DNA from: Acidovorax sp. sif1233
GTDB lineage: Bacteria > Pseudomonadota > Gammaproteobacteria > Burkholderiales > Burkholderiaceae_C
Length of the DNA stretch: 64,000 nucleotides
Assembly (NCBI RefSeq): GCF_019218755.1
Contig: NZ_JAHUWZ010000001.1
Span: 1,178,001 to 1,242,000, forward strand
Direction: 5' to 3'
The notes below the pieces were generated by a model. The model was not told where the DNA came from. It did not search any database and saw nothing but the letters and a program-made list of their open reading frames with translations. Made by a program: the position numbers and the translations under genes. Below, in pieces: positions 16,794 through 25,868 of this stretch (positions are counted from its first letter, which is position 1; the number at the start of each line of letters is the position of its first letter).

Positions 16794-17567
16794 ATGAGCA
16801 CCTTGGCCACCAAGGACTTGACCATCCGCTTCGGCGGCCACGTGGCGGTCAACGCCGTGACCTGCTCCTTCGAGCCCGGCACGCTGACCGCCATCGTGGG
16901 CCCCAACGGTGCGGGCAAGACCACGTACTTCAACCTCATCTCGGGGCAGCTGCGCGCCACGGCGGGCAGCGTCACGCTGGGCGGGCAGGACCTCACGGGC
17001 CAGTCGGTCTCGGCGCGCACGCATGCGGGCCTGGGCCGGGCGTTTCAGCTCACCAACCTGTTCCCGAACCTCAGCGTGCTGGAGAACGTGCGCCTGGCCG
17101 TGCAGGCCACGCAGGAGGGCAAGCACCGCCGGGGCCTGAACCTGTGGAGCATCTGGAGCGACCACCGCGCGCTGACCGAACGGGCGCTGGCCATCCTGCA
17201 CACGGTGGCCATGCACGAGCGCCGCGACACCCCCGTGGCCAGCCTGCCGCACGGCGACCAGCGCAAGCTCGAAGTGGCGCTGCTCATGGCGCTGGAGCCG
17301 CAGGTCTACATGTTCGACGAGCCCACGGCCGGCATGAGCCACGACGAGGCGCCCGTGATCCTGAACCTGATCCGCGAGCTGAAAAAAGACAAGACCAAGA
17401 TCATCCTGCTGGTGGAGCACAAGATGGACGTGGTGCGCGAGCTGGCCGACCGCATCATCGTGCTGACCAACGGCACGCTGGTGGCCGACGGCCCGCCGGC
17501 AGAAGTGATCGCCTCGCCCGTGGTGCAAGAGGCCTACCTGGGCGTGACGAAGGAGGCGGCAGCATGA
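16794..17567 (+). CDS. livG: Liv-type ABC transporter ATPase (LivG-like)
   Basis: A 257-residue nucleotide-binding protein with Walker A GPNGAGKTT near residues 39-47, Q-loop region FQLTNLFPNLSV, signature LPHGDQRKLE and Walker B VYMFDEPTAGMS. The H-loop is VEHKMD. It pairs with the following LivF to power the LivH/LivM importer. Its stop overlaps the livF start. Substrate inferred from context only (PHB-derived hydroxy acids). Confidence 0.9.
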   Translation: MSTLATKDLTIRFGGHVAVNAVTCSFEPGTLTAIVGPNGAGKTTYFNLISGQLRATAGSVTLGGQDLTGQSVSARTHAGLGRAFQLTNLFPNLSVLENVRLAVQATQEGKHRRGLNLWSIWSDHRALTERALAILHTVAMHERRDTPVASLPHGDQRKLEVALLMALEPQVYMFDEPTAGMSHDEAPVILNLIRELKKDKTKIILLVEHKMDVVRELADRIIVLTNGTLVADGPPAEVIASPVVQEAYLGVTKEAAA

Positions 17568-18307
17568 CCACCACCAACAACAATACCGGCAACCTGCTCG
17601 AACTCAGGGGCGTGCACACCCACATCGGCGCGTACCACATCCTGCACGGTGTCGACCTGGCCGTGCCCAAGGGCCAGCTCACCATGCTGCTGGGCCGCAA
17701 CGGCGCGGGCAAGACGACCACGCTGCGCACCATCATGGGCCTGTGGCATGCGTCCCAGGGCTCGGTCCACTTCGGGGGCAAGGACATCACGGCGCTGAAC
17801 ACCCCGCAGATCGCGGGCATGAACATCGCCTACGTGCCCGAGAACATGGGCATCTTCGCGGACCTGACCGTGAAGGAAAACATGCTGCTGGCCGCGCGCG
17901 GCGCCAAGAACGCAGCGCAGATGGACACGGCGCGGCTCGAATGGATCTTCAAGCTCTTCCCTGCCGTGGAGAAATTCTGGAACCACCCGGCCGGCAAGCT
18001 CAGCGGCGGGCAAAAGCAGATGGTGGCCGTGAGCCGCGCCATCGTCGAGCCCCGCGACCTGCTCATCGTGGACGAGCCCAGCAAGGGCCTCGCCCCCGCC
18101 ATCATCAACAACATGATCGAGGCGTTCGACCAGCTCAAGAAGAGCGGCGTGACCATCCTGCTGGTGGAGCAGAACATCAACTTCGCGAAGCGGCTCGGCG
18201 ACACCGTGGCCGTGATGGACAACGGCCAGGTGGTGCATGCGGGCAGCATGGCCGCGCTGGCGCAGGACGAGGCACTGCAGCGGTCGCTGCTGGGGTTGGC
18301 ACTATGA
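17564..18307 (+). CDS. livF: Liv-type ABC transporter ATPase (LivF-like)
   Basis: A 247-residue ATPase with Walker A GRNGAGKTTT, signature LSGGQKQMVAVSRA and Walker B LLIVDEPSKGLAP, followed by H-loop VEQN. It starts at ATG 17564, overlapping the livG stop by four bases. It is separated from livH by a 115-base gap that contains repeat A. Confidence 0.9.
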   Translation: MTTTNNNTGNLLELRGVHTHIGAYHILHGVDLAVPKGQLTMLLGRNGAGKTTTLRTIMGLWHASQGSVHFGGKDITALNTPQIAGMNIAYVPENMGIFADLTVKENMLLAARGAKNAAQMDTARLEWIFKLFPAVEKFWNHPAGKLSGGQKQMVAVSRAIVEPRDLLIVDEPSKGLAPAIINNMIEAFDQLKKSGVTILLVEQNINFAKRLGDTVAVMDNGQVVHAGSMAALAQDEALQRSLLGLAL

Positions 18308-18317
18308 ATTCCACAAA

Positions 18318-18384
18318 AAATTTCAAGCTATTTTGGCCTCTGGCGCTGGATGGCAAAGCGCCAAAAGCTATTAAAAATATAGCA
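18318..18384 (+). repeat. Intergenic repeat A, copy 2
   Basis: The element reads TTTCAAGCTATTTTGGCC at its left end, a GGCGC...GCGCC stem core (18342-18362), then AGCTATTAAAAATATAGC. It is of the same family as the copies at 11881, 40981 and 51428, though more diverged. It sits inside the operon between livF and livH, so it is transcribed and can form a stem-loop in the message. Confidence 0.7.
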
Positions 18385-18422
18385 TTCAAGCGCGTGGCGC
18401 TTGCCACGCAAGGAGACCGGGC

Positions 18423-19409
18423 ATGAGCATCACCCGCGACTTCGACTGGAAGCCCCTGGCCCTGGTGCCCGCGCTGGCACTGCTGGTGCTGCCCTTCATC
18501 GGCTCGCCCAGCACCTGGCTCACGCTCACGGTGGCGGGGCTGGCCATGGGCATGATCGTGTTCATCATCGCCTCGGGCCTCACGCTGGTGTTCGGCCTCA
18601 TGGACGTGCTCAACTTTGGCCACGGCGTGTTCATCGCGCTGGGCGCCTTCGTGGCCACCAGCGTGCTGGGCACCATGGGCGACTGGACGCAAAGCGCCGA
18701 GCTGTGGCGCAACCTGCTGGCCGTGCTGCCCGCCATGCTGGTGGCCATGGCCGTGGCGGGCGCGGTGGGCCTGGCGTTCGAGCGTTTCATCGTGCGGCCC
18801 GTGTACGGCCAGCACCTCAAGCAGATCCTCATCACCATGGGCGGCATGATCATTGGTGAAGAACTCATCAAGGTCATCTGGGGCCCCGCGCAGATCCCGC
18901 TGCCGCTGCCCGAGGGCATGCGTGGCTCGCTGCTCATTGGCGATGCCGCCATCGAGAAATACCGCCTGGTGGCCGTGGCCGTGGGGCTGCTGGTGTTCGC
19001 CGTGCTGGCCTGGACGCTGTCGCGCACCAAGGTCGGCCTGCTCATCCGCGCCGGCGTGCAGGACCGCGAGATGGTCGAGAGCCTGGGCTACCGCATCCGC
19101 CGCCTGTTCATCGGCGTGTTCGTGGTGGGTTCGGCCCTGGCGGGCCTGGGTGGCGTGATGTGGGGCCTGTACCAGCAGAACGTGGTGCCGCAGATGGGCG
19201 CGCAGGTCAACGTGCTGATCTTCATCGTGATCATCATCGGCGGCCTCGGGTCCACGGGCGGCGCCCTCATCGGCGCGCTGCTGGTGGGGCTCATGGCCAA
19301 CTACACCGGCTTCCTGGTGCCCAAGGTGGCGCTGTTCTCCAACATCGCGCTGATGGTTGCGATCCTGCTCTGGCGTCCGCAGGGTGTGTACCCGGTCGCG
19401 AACCGTTGA
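18423..19409 (+). CDS. livH: Liv-type ABC transporter permease (LivH-like)
   Basis: A 328-residue inner-membrane permease with about eight to nine helices. It carries the family stretch IASGLTLVFGLMDVLNFGHG near residues 43-62 and the late motif GGLGSTGGALIGALLVGL. It forms the translocation channel with LivM. A ribosome site (AAGGAGA) precedes ATG 18423. It is longer at both ends than the LivH of the second cluster. Confidence 0.9.
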   Translation: MSITRDFDWKPLALVPALALLVLPFIGSPSTWLTLTVAGLAMGMIVFIIASGLTLVFGLMDVLNFGHGVFIALGAFVATSVLGTMGDWTQSAELWRNLLAVLPAMLVAMAVAGAVGLAFERFIVRPVYGQHLKQILITMGGMIIGEELIKVIWGPAQIPLPLPEGMRGSLLIGDAAIEKYRLVAVAVGLLVFAVLAWTLSRTKVGLLIRAGVQDREMVESLGYRIRRLFIGVFVVGSALAGLGGVMWGLYQQNVVPQMGAQVNVLIFIVIIIGGLGSTGGALIGALLVGLMANYTGFLVPKVALFSNIALMVAILLWRPQGVYPVANR

Positions 19410-19425
19410 AGAGGAGCCCCAAGAC

Positions 19426-20499
19426 ATGCTGAACCGACTTCTTTCCAACGACTACCCGCGCAGCAAGGTGCTCGCGGTGATCCTGGTGGCCATCCTCATC
19501 GGGCTGGCGTTTGCACCCTTCCTGTTCCCGGGCGTCAAGGCGCTGTCGGTGGCAGCCAAGGTGCTGATCTTCGTGGTGCTGGTGGCCAGCTTCGATCTGC
19601 TGCTGGGCTACACCGGCATCGTGAGCTTCGCGCACACCATGTTCTTCGGCATCGGGGCCTACGGCATCGCGGTGGCCACCACCCGCCTGGGGCCGACCTG
19701 GACGGCGCTGGGCGTGGGCATTGGCGGCGCGCTGCTGCTGTCGCTGCTGCTGTCGCTGGCGGTGGGGCTGTTCTCGCTGCGGGTGCGCGCCATCTTCTTC
19801 GCGATGATCACGCTGGCCGTTGCCGCGGCGTTCCAGACGCTGGCCTCGCAGCTGTCGGACATCACCGGCGGCGAAGACGGCCTGACCTTCAAGGTGCCCG
19901 AGATCCTGTCGCCCAGTTTCGAGCCCTTTGAAGAGCCCTTCCTGGGCGTGGCCATCGACGGCCGCCTGATCTGCTACTACCTGCTGTTCGTCGCGGCGCT
20001 GGCGCTGGTGCTGGCGCTGCTGCGCATCGTCAATTCACCGTTCGGCCGCGTGCTGCAGGCCATCCGCGAGAACGAGTTCCGCGCCGAGGCCATCGGCTAC
20101 CGCGTGGTGGTGTACCGCACCACGTCGAGCGTGCTGTCGGCGCTGTTCGCCACCATGGCGGGCGCGATGCTCGCGCTCTGGCTGCGCTACAACGGACCCG
20201 ACACCTCGCTCAGCTTCGAAATCATGATGGACTGCCTGCTCATCGTGGTGATCGGCGGCATGGGCACCATCTACGGATCGGCCATCGGCGCCGTGCTCTT
20301 CCTGGTGGCGCAAAGCTACCTGCAGGACCTGCTGCGCCTGGGGCACGAGGCCACCTCGGGCCTGCCCTGGCTGTCTGCGCTGCTCTCGCCGGACCGCTGG
20401 CTGCTGTGGCTGGGCGTGCTGTTCGTTCTGTCGGTGTATTACTTCCCTACCGGTGTGGTGGGGCGCCTGCGCGCGGCAGCTGCGCGCAAGGCGGGGTAG
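19426..20499 (+). CDS. livM: Liv-type ABC transporter permease (LivM-like)
   Basis: A 357-residue permease with about ten helices and the motifs DLLLGYTGIVSFAHTMFFGIGAY (residues about 55-77), AIRENEFRAEAIGY and the late GGMGTIYGSAIGAVLF. ATG 19426 follows GAGGAG. It is the second channel subunit of the PHB-island importer and is followed by the oligomer hydrolase gene. Confidence 0.9.
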   Translation: MLNRLLSNDYPRSKVLAVILVAILIGLAFAPFLFPGVKALSVAAKVLIFVVLVASFDLLLGYTGIVSFAHTMFFGIGAYGIAVATTRLGPTWTALGVGIGGALLLSLLLSLAVGLFSLRVRAIFFAMITLAVAAAFQTLASQLSDITGGEDGLTFKVPEILSPSFEPFEEPFLGVAIDGRLICYYLLFVAALALVLALLRIVNSPFGRVLQAIRENEFRAEAIGYRVVVYRTTSSVLSALFATMAGAMLALWLRYNGPDTSLSFEIMMDCLLIVVIGGMGTIYGSAIGAVLFLVAQSYLQDLLRLGHEATSGLPWLSALLSPDRWLLWLGVLFVLSVYYFPTGVVGRLRAAAARKAG

Positions 20500-20502
20500 G
20501 CG

Positions 20503-20537
20503 GCCCCTTCCCGCACGCGGGCTGGTGCGGAAGGGGC
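20503..20537 (+). other. Strong hairpin between livM and the oligomer hydrolase gene
   Basis: GCCCCTTCC-CGCAC (20503-20516) pairs with GTGCGGAAGGGGC (20525-20537), with one bulged C and an 8-base loop. No T-run follows. It may stabilise the 3' end of the transporter message or slow polymerase, rather than terminate. Confidence 0.5.
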
Positions 20538-20590
20538 GTGGGTCAGCTGTGCAAGAAGCAACGCGAAGAAAAATACCAGGAGACAAGCAC

Positions 20591-22729
20591 ATGATGAGCA
20601 TGAAGACAGGGTTTCGTCCGTTCGTTCCCGCCGCGGTGGCAGCCGCCGTTCTCGCCGCCTGTGGCGGTGGGGATGGCGAGCACGTCCCCCTCAATGCAAA
20701 GCCCGCATACCTGGGCGCCATTGCCGAGACTGCCTATGACGGCAGCAGCAACGACCTGTTGACCGCGGGCCTCGGTGCCACCGGCATGGCGGCGGCGCTG
20801 CCGCCCGCCTATGCCGACCCGCTCAAGCCCACCGCCGCCGAGTTGCGCCGCACGGCCATCCACACCAACTACCGCGCCATGCTCGACATGACGGCCGCGG
20901 GTGGCTACGGCCTGCTGTACGGCCCCAACGTGGACGCGCAGGGCAAGGTCACGGCGGGCGAGGGCAAGGTGGCGGGCACCGAGTACATCGCGTTCGCCGA
21001 CGACGGCACGGGCCGCAAGAATGTCACCCTGATGGTGCAGGTGCCTGCCAGCTTCGATTCCAGGAAGCCCTGCATGATCACCGCGACCACGTCGGGCTCG
21101 CGCGGCGTGTATGGCGGCATCTCCACGGGCGAGTGGGGCCTCAAGCGCGGCTGCGCCGTGGCGTATTCGGACAAGGGCACGGGCGGTGCGCCGCACGACC
21201 TGCAGAACGACACCGTGCCGCTCATCGACGGCACCCGGACCACCGCCACCGCGGCGGGCAAGGATGCGGCCTTCAATGCCGGGCTCACGGCATCGGAGCT
21301 CGCGGCCTTCAACAAGGCCACCCCCGACCGCTTCGCCTTCAAGCATGCCCATTCAGGCCAGAACGCCGAGAAGGACTGGGGCACCACGACGCTGCAGGCG
21401 GTGGAGTTCGGCTACTACGTCCTCAACCAGCGCCACGGCGAGACCAACGCGGCCGGCCAGCGCCTGAAGACGCTCACGCCCCGCAACACCATCGTGATTG
21501 CGTCCAGCATTTCCAACGGTGGCGGCGCGGCGATCGCCGCCGCCGAGCAGGACACGCAGGGCCTGATCAGCGGTGTGGCCGTGTCCGAGCCCGCGCTGGA
21601 GCTGCCCGCCAACCCTGGCGTCACGGTGCGCCGTGGCAGCACCGAGGTGGCGGTCACGGGCAAGACGCTGGTGGACTTCACCACCTACGCCAACCTGTAC
21701 CAGGCCTGTGCATCGCTGGCGCCGTCGGTCAGCGCCAGCCCCTTCGCCGCGGCGTTCGCGGCCGGGTTTGCCAGCGCGGCGCTGCCCATCGCGCCCAACC
21801 GCTGCGCGGCGCTCAAGACGGCGGGGCTGCTGTCGGCCTCCACCACCGCAGCGCAGGCCGAAGAGGCGCTGCAAAAGCTGCGCGCCTATGGCTGGGAGCC
21901 CGAGTCGAACGACCTGCATGCCTCGCTGGCCGCGTTCGAAGTGGCCCCGGCCGTGGCGGTGACCTTTGCCAACAGCCTGTCGCGCAGCAGCGTGAAGGAC
22001 CACCTGTGCGGCTTCAGCTACGCGGCCACGGCGACCACGGGCGCGGTGGTGCCCCTGGCGGCCGCAGCGTTGCCGGGCATGTTCGCCACCGGCAACGGCG
22101 TGCCGCCTTCCGGTGGCATCAACCTCGTGAACAACCTGGGCAAGCTGGGCCCGGCGCGCGACTTCCTGTCGTTCTCGGACGCGGGCGTGGCCGACTGGAA
22201 CACGGCGGGCGCGCTGTGCCTGCGCAACCTGGTCACCGGCACCGACGCAGCGGCCAGGAAGCTGCAGGCCGGCGTGGATGAAACCCGCCGCAACGGCAAC
22301 CTGCGGGGCAAGCCCGCCGTCATCGTGCACGGCCGGGCCGATGCGCTGCTGCCCGTGAGCCACACCTCGCGCCCCTATGCCGCGTTGAACAAGAAGATCG
22401 AGGGCGCAGCCAGCCGGCTCAGCTATGTGGAAGTGGCCAACGCCCAGCATTTCGACAGCTTCATCGGCCTGCCCACGGTGCTGCCGGGCTACGACACGCG
22501 CTACGTACCGCTGCACGTGTACCTGAACCACGCGCTCGATGCCGTGTACGAGCACCTGGCCAATGGCAAGGCCTTGCCCGCCAGCCAGGTGGTGCGCACC
22601 GTGCCCCGGGGCGGCACACCGGGCAGCGCGCCGGCCATCACCGCCGCCAACGTGCCGCCACTGGCCACCGTGCCCGCTGCGGCCAATGCCATTGCCATTG
22701 CGGCAGGCGCCATCTCCATCCCCGACTGA
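20591..22729 (+). CDS. 3-hydroxybutyrate oligomer hydrolase, lipoprotein
   Basis: A 712-residue enzyme of the D-3-hydroxybutyrate oligomer hydrolase family, which cuts the dimers and oligomers released by PHB depolymerase to monomer. The signal peptide ends in a lipobox, VLAAC (Cys at about 22), so it should be anchored in a membrane facing the periplasm or outside. The nucleophile motif is ASSISNGGGAA near residue 300; this family uses S-x-S-N-G rather than GxSxG. The C-terminal part carries VIVHGRADALLPVSH and the His of NAQHFDSF. ATG 20591 follows GGAGACAAG. It is placed after the importer genes, consistent with supply of monomer for uptake. Confidence 0.88.
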   Translation: MMSMKTGFRPFVPAAVAAAVLAACGGGDGEHVPLNAKPAYLGAIAETAYDGSSNDLLTAGLGATGMAAALPPAYADPLKPTAAELRRTAIHTNYRAMLDMTAAGGYGLLYGPNVDAQGKVTAGEGKVAGTEYIAFADDGTGRKNVTLMVQVPASFDSRKPCMITATTSGSRGVYGGISTGEWGLKRGCAVAYSDKGTGGAPHDLQNDTVPLIDGTRTTATAAGKDAAFNAGLTASELAAFNKATPDRFAFKHAHSGQNAEKDWGTTTLQAVEFGYYVLNQRHGETNAAGQRLKTLTPRNTIVIASSISNGGGAAIAAAEQDTQGLISGVAVSEPALELPANPGVTVRRGSTEVAVTGKTLVDFTTYANLYQACASLAPSVSASPFAAAFAAGFASAALPIAPNRCAALKTAGLLSASTTAAQAEEALQKLRAYGWEPESNDLHASLAAFEVAPAVAVTFANSLSRSSVKDHLCGFSYAATATTGAVVPLAAAALPGMFATGNGVPPSGGINLVNNLGKLGPARDFLSFSDAGVADWNTAGALCLRNLVTGTDAAARKLQAGVDETRRNGNLRGKPAVIVHGRADALLPVSHTSRPYAALNKKIEGAASRLSYVEVANAQHFDSFIGLPTVLPGYDTRYVPLHVYLNHALDAVYEHLANGKALPASQVVRTVPRGGTPGSAPAITAANVPPLATVPAAANAIAIAAGAISIPD

Positions 22730-22829
22730 CGCGGGCCCCCGGCTGGCGAAAGAGGGAATCACCCCGTGTGCCGCGCCCGCGGTGGGCGTGGCGCCGGGGC
22801 CATGTGTTTCTGGCGCAAAGGATGGATGT

Positions 22830-23996
22830 ATGAACGCTGTGATGAAGACCTGGGGCCGCCGCATGGCGTCGGCGCTGGCGGTGCCCGTTGTGCTGGCGCT
22901 TGGCGCCGCTGGCGGCACTGCGCCCGCGCGTGCCGCCGAGATCGTGGTGGGGCAGGTGGCGCCCTTGTCGGGCGTGCTGGCCAGCACCGGCGCGCAGATG
23001 GTGCTGGGCGGCAAGATCTACTTCGACTGGATCAACGCCCAGGGCGGCGTGCATGGCGCCTCCATCCGCCAGGCGGTGGTGGACGATGCCTACAAGGTGG
23101 ACGACACCGTGAAGCTGACCCGCGAGATGCTGGCCAGGCCCGAGGTGGTGGCGCTGTACGGTTTCGCGGGCACGGCCAACATCACCCAGCTGCTGGCCGA
23201 CGGCGTGCTGGAGCAGGGCGGCGCCGCGCTGGTGGCGCCCTACACGGGGGGCGAATCCCTGCGCAACCCTTTCAACCCGTGGATCTTCCATGTGCGCGCC
23301 GGGTATGCGGACGAGACTGAACACATGGTCCAGCAGCTCACCACGCTGGGCATGAACCGCGTGGCCGTGATGTACCAGGACGACGGTTTTGGCAAGGCGG
23401 GCCTGGCGGGCGTGGAGGCGGCGCTGGCCAAGCGCAACCTCAAGCTCGTGGTGGCGGCCGGCTATGAACGCAACACCGACAAGGTGGACGATGCCGTGAA
23501 GGCCATCAAGGCGGCCGACGTGCATGCCGTCATCATGATCGCCGTCAACAAGCCCGCGGCCGCGTTCATCCAGCGCTACCGCGAGCAGGGCGGCGGCGCG
23601 CAGCTGTACAACATCTCCGTGGTGGACCCGACCGAACTGGTCAAGCTGGCGGGCCTGAAAAACGCCCACGGCCTGGGCATCAGCCAGGTGGTGCCGTACC
23701 CCTACCGGCCTCAGCTGCCGGTGGTGCGCGAGTACCAGTCGCTGCTCAAGAAATACGCGCCCGATGCCGAGGTCAACTACACCAGCTTCGAGCAGTTCCT
23801 GGGCGCCAAGGTACTGGTCGAAGCCCTGCGCCGCGCCGGGCCCCTGCCCACGCGCACCAAGGTCGTCAAGGCGCTGGAGTCGATGCAGAGCTATGACCTG
23901 GGCGGCATCACGCTGGGCTATTCGCCCACCAACCGCATCGGCTCGCGCTATGTCGAGGTCACCGTCATTGGCAGCAATGGCCGCCTCATGAAGTAG
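22830..23996 (+). CDS. Second Liv-type ABC substrate-binding protein (PHB island)
   Basis: A 388-residue periplasmic binding protein. The signal ends near APARA-A (residue 35-36), and the mature start IVVGQVAPLSGVLASTGAQM is the LivJ-like first strand. It also has YEVVALYGFAGT-type strand 2 and YERNTDKVDDAVKAIKAADV. It differs clearly from the first binding protein of the island, so the shared LivFGHM core may accept two ligands. The ribosome site AAAGGATGG precedes ATG 22830. Confidence 0.85.
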   Translation: MNAVMKTWGRRMASALAVPVVLALGAAGGTAPARAAEIVVGQVAPLSGVLASTGAQMVLGGKIYFDWINAQGGVHGASIRQAVVDDAYKVDDTVKLTREMLARPEVVALYGFAGTANITQLLADGVLEQGGAALVAPYTGGESLRNPFNPWIFHVRAGYADETEHMVQQLTTLGMNRVAVMYQDDGFGKAGLAGVEAALAKRNLKLVVAAGYERNTDKVDDAVKAIKAADVHAVIMIAVNKPAAAFIQRYREQGGGAQLYNISVVDPTELVKLAGLKNAHGLGISQVVPYPYRPQLPVVREYQSLLKKYAPDAEVNYTSFEQFLGAKVLVEALRRAGPLPTRTKVVKALESMQSYDLGGITLGYSPTNRIGSRYVEVTVIGSNGRLMK

Positions 23997-24042
23997 CCGG
24001 CCGCCACCTGTTTTCCATCTGTTGTTCCCAAAGGTTGCCACC

Positions 24043-24909
24043 ATGTCCCCCATCTCGCGCTACGCCACTTGCGCCGGCTATGAAATCCACTACATGGAGT
24101 GGGGCGCGCGCGATGCCCCCGTGGTGGTGGCATGGCACGGCCTGGCGCGCACCGGGCGCGACATGGACGAACTCGCCGCGCACCTCGCCCCGCGCTACCG
24201 CGTGATCTGCCCCGACACCATCGGCCGGGGCCTGAGCCAGTGGGCGCGGGCGCCGCAGGACGAGTACCGCCTGTCGTTCTACGCGCGCATCGCGGCCGGC
24301 CTGTTCGACCAGTTGGGCATCGAGAAGGCGCACTGGGTGGGCACGTCGATGGGTGGGGCGATCGGCACGGTGTGCGCATCGGGCCTGTTCCAGCCGCAGC
24401 TCAAGGAGCGCATCGCCAGCCTGCTGCTCAACGACAACGCGCCCCGCCTGGCGGATGCCGCGCTCGAGCGCATCAAGGCCTATGCGGGCCACCCGCCCTC
24501 GTTTGACACCGTGATGGAGTTGGAAGCCTTCTTCCGGCAGGTGTACCAACCCTACGGCTGGCTCAGCGATGCGCAGTGGAGTCGCCTGACCGAGACCTCG
24601 ACCCGGCGCCTGCCCGACGGCCGCGTGACGCCGCACTACGACCCGGCCATGGTGCAGCAGTTCACGCACCACACCAACGACTATCTGATCTGGGACCACT
24701 ACGACGCGCTGGAGATCCCCGTGCTGTGCCTGCGCGGTGCGGAATCCGACCTGGTGCTGCGCGAGACCACCGCCGAGATGCTCACGCGGGGCCCCGGCGC
24801 GCGCGGGCTGGCGCAGGTGGTGGAGGTGCCCGGCTGCGGCCATGCCCCCGCGCTCAATGTGCCGGAGCATTACGCGCTGGTAGACGGGTTTCTGGCACGC
24901 GCATCCTGA
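24043..24909 (+). CDS. Alpha/beta hydrolase
   Basis: A 288-residue serine hydrolase. It has the oxyanion region VVAWHGLARTGRD near 30-42, nucleophile elbow GTSMGG near 106-111, Asp in LRGAESD and His in PGCGHAP near 270. The substrate is unknown. As the last gene of the PHB island, 46 bases after the second binding protein, it could cleave an imported ester or hydroxyacyl dimer (inference). ATG 24043 was chosen over an upstream non-ATG codon because the family starts here. Confidence 0.8.
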   Translation: MSPISRYATCAGYEIHYMEWGARDAPVVVAWHGLARTGRDMDELAAHLAPRYRVICPDTIGRGLSQWARAPQDEYRLSFYARIAAGLFDQLGIEKAHWVGTSMGGAIGTVCASGLFQPQLKERIASLLLNDNAPRLADAALERIKAYAGHPPSFDTVMELEAFFRQVYQPYGWLSDAQWSRLTETSTRRLPDGRVTPHYDPAMVQQFTHHTNDYLIWDHYDALEIPVLCLRGAESDLVLRETTAEMLTRGPGARGLAQVVEVPGCGHAPALNVPEHYALVDGFLARAS

Positions 24910-24991
24910 ACGGATGGAGCGGGGAGTCGCGCAGCGTTGAAGGCGAGGGCGCTGCGCGGTACATTGGGCCCACACCACGCAACCCCTCGCC

Positions 24992-25459
24992 ATGAAACCC
25001 CTGCTGCTCATCGCCTCGCACCTGCTTGCCCTGGCTTTGGGGTTTGCGCTGGGTGTGTATGTGCTGCCGATCTTGATAGCGCCGGCTGCGCCCACGCAGC
25101 AGGAGATCCAATCCAGCCTGCCCACCGCCCAATGGACGGCCACCTTCCGCCGTGACCTGAAAGACAGCGACGCCCTGCACTGGGGCGAGGGCGCCGTGTC
25201 CCTCGGCCCGCAGGCCGTCAGCCTGCTGGGCAAGCTGGCCCCGGGGCCGGACTACAAGCTCTACCTGTCGCCCGAGTTTGTCGAGACCGAGGCCGAATTC
25301 AAGCGCCTCAAGCCCCAGATGCTGCGCGTGGGGGATGTGAAGACGTTCAACAACTTCATCGTCCCGGTGCCGCAGGGCGTGGACCTTACGAAGTTCAACA
25401 CCGTGATCGTGTGGTGTGAGACCTTCAGCGAGTTCATCACCGCGGCGCAGTACCGGTAG
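24992..25459 (+). CDS. DM13 domain protein, membrane-anchored
   Basis: A 155-residue protein with an N-terminal membrane anchor (residues 4-31), then a DM13 domain at about 50-155 (LHWGEGAVSLG, YKLYLSP, FNNFIVPVPQGVD, VIVWCETFSEFITAAQY). The single conserved Cys lies in the VWC motif. DM13 domains are proposed to take part in redox or electron transfer at the cell surface; a direct function is not known. It converges with a glutaredoxin gene nine bases away. Confidence 0.8.
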   Translation: MKPLLLIASHLLALALGFALGVYVLPILIAPAAPTQQEIQSSLPTAQWTATFRRDLKDSDALHWGEGAVSLGPQAVSLLGKLAPGPDYKLYLSPEFVETEAEFKRLKPQMLRVGDVKTFNNFIVPVPQGVDLTKFNTVIVWCETFSEFITAAQYR

Positions 25460-25468
25460 TTCAGGCCG

Positions 25469-25723
25469 TTAAGCTGGGCTCTGCGGGGCGATTTGCGCCA
25501 ACGCTGCCTGCAACCCGGCCAGTCCACCTACGCGCTGGTCATTGATAAAGATCTGTGGCATCTGCCGCACTGAGGGCCCGCACTTGGCATAAAAGGCCAG
25601 GCGCTCGGCCTCGTCATCGATCTTGATTTCCTCATACGGCAGCGAGCGCGACTTGAGGAGCATCTTGGCCGACTCGCATTGCGGGCAGGCGGACTTGGAA
25701 TACACAGTGATTTGAAGAGCCAT
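25469..25723 (-). CDS. grxC: Glutaredoxin (GrxC type)
   Basis: An 84-residue glutaredoxin. The active site CPQC lies at 14-17 (YSKSACPQCESAK), the cis-proline motif QMPQIFIND at about 54-62 and the glycine pair VGGLAGL at 65-71. It reduces disulfides and glutathionylated proteins with glutathione. The active site has Gln rather than Tyr after Pro, a common variant. It is convergent with the DM13 gene. Confidence 0.88.
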   Translation of the reverse strand: MALQITVYSKSACPQCESAKMLLKSRSLPYEEIKIDDEAERLAFYAKCGPSVRQMPQIFINDQRVGGLAGLQAALAQIAPQSPA

Positions 25724-25868
25724 GGTGCAAGTTTACGGGGCACGGTATGGGCCAGACGTGCCAGAGGCCATCCGACACCGCACGGAAATCCCATCGAGTT
25801 GCCATTTGGTTTGTTTTGCGACTGCTTGGTAATTTATGCCCCGATTGTTCCCCTGAGCCCACCGGTCC

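Noticed and set aside
15096-17528. 810-codon open frame on the minus strand opposite the PHB depolymerase and livG
   Set aside because: Runs across two well-identified genes and an intergenic repeat; low-complexity composition, no family motif.
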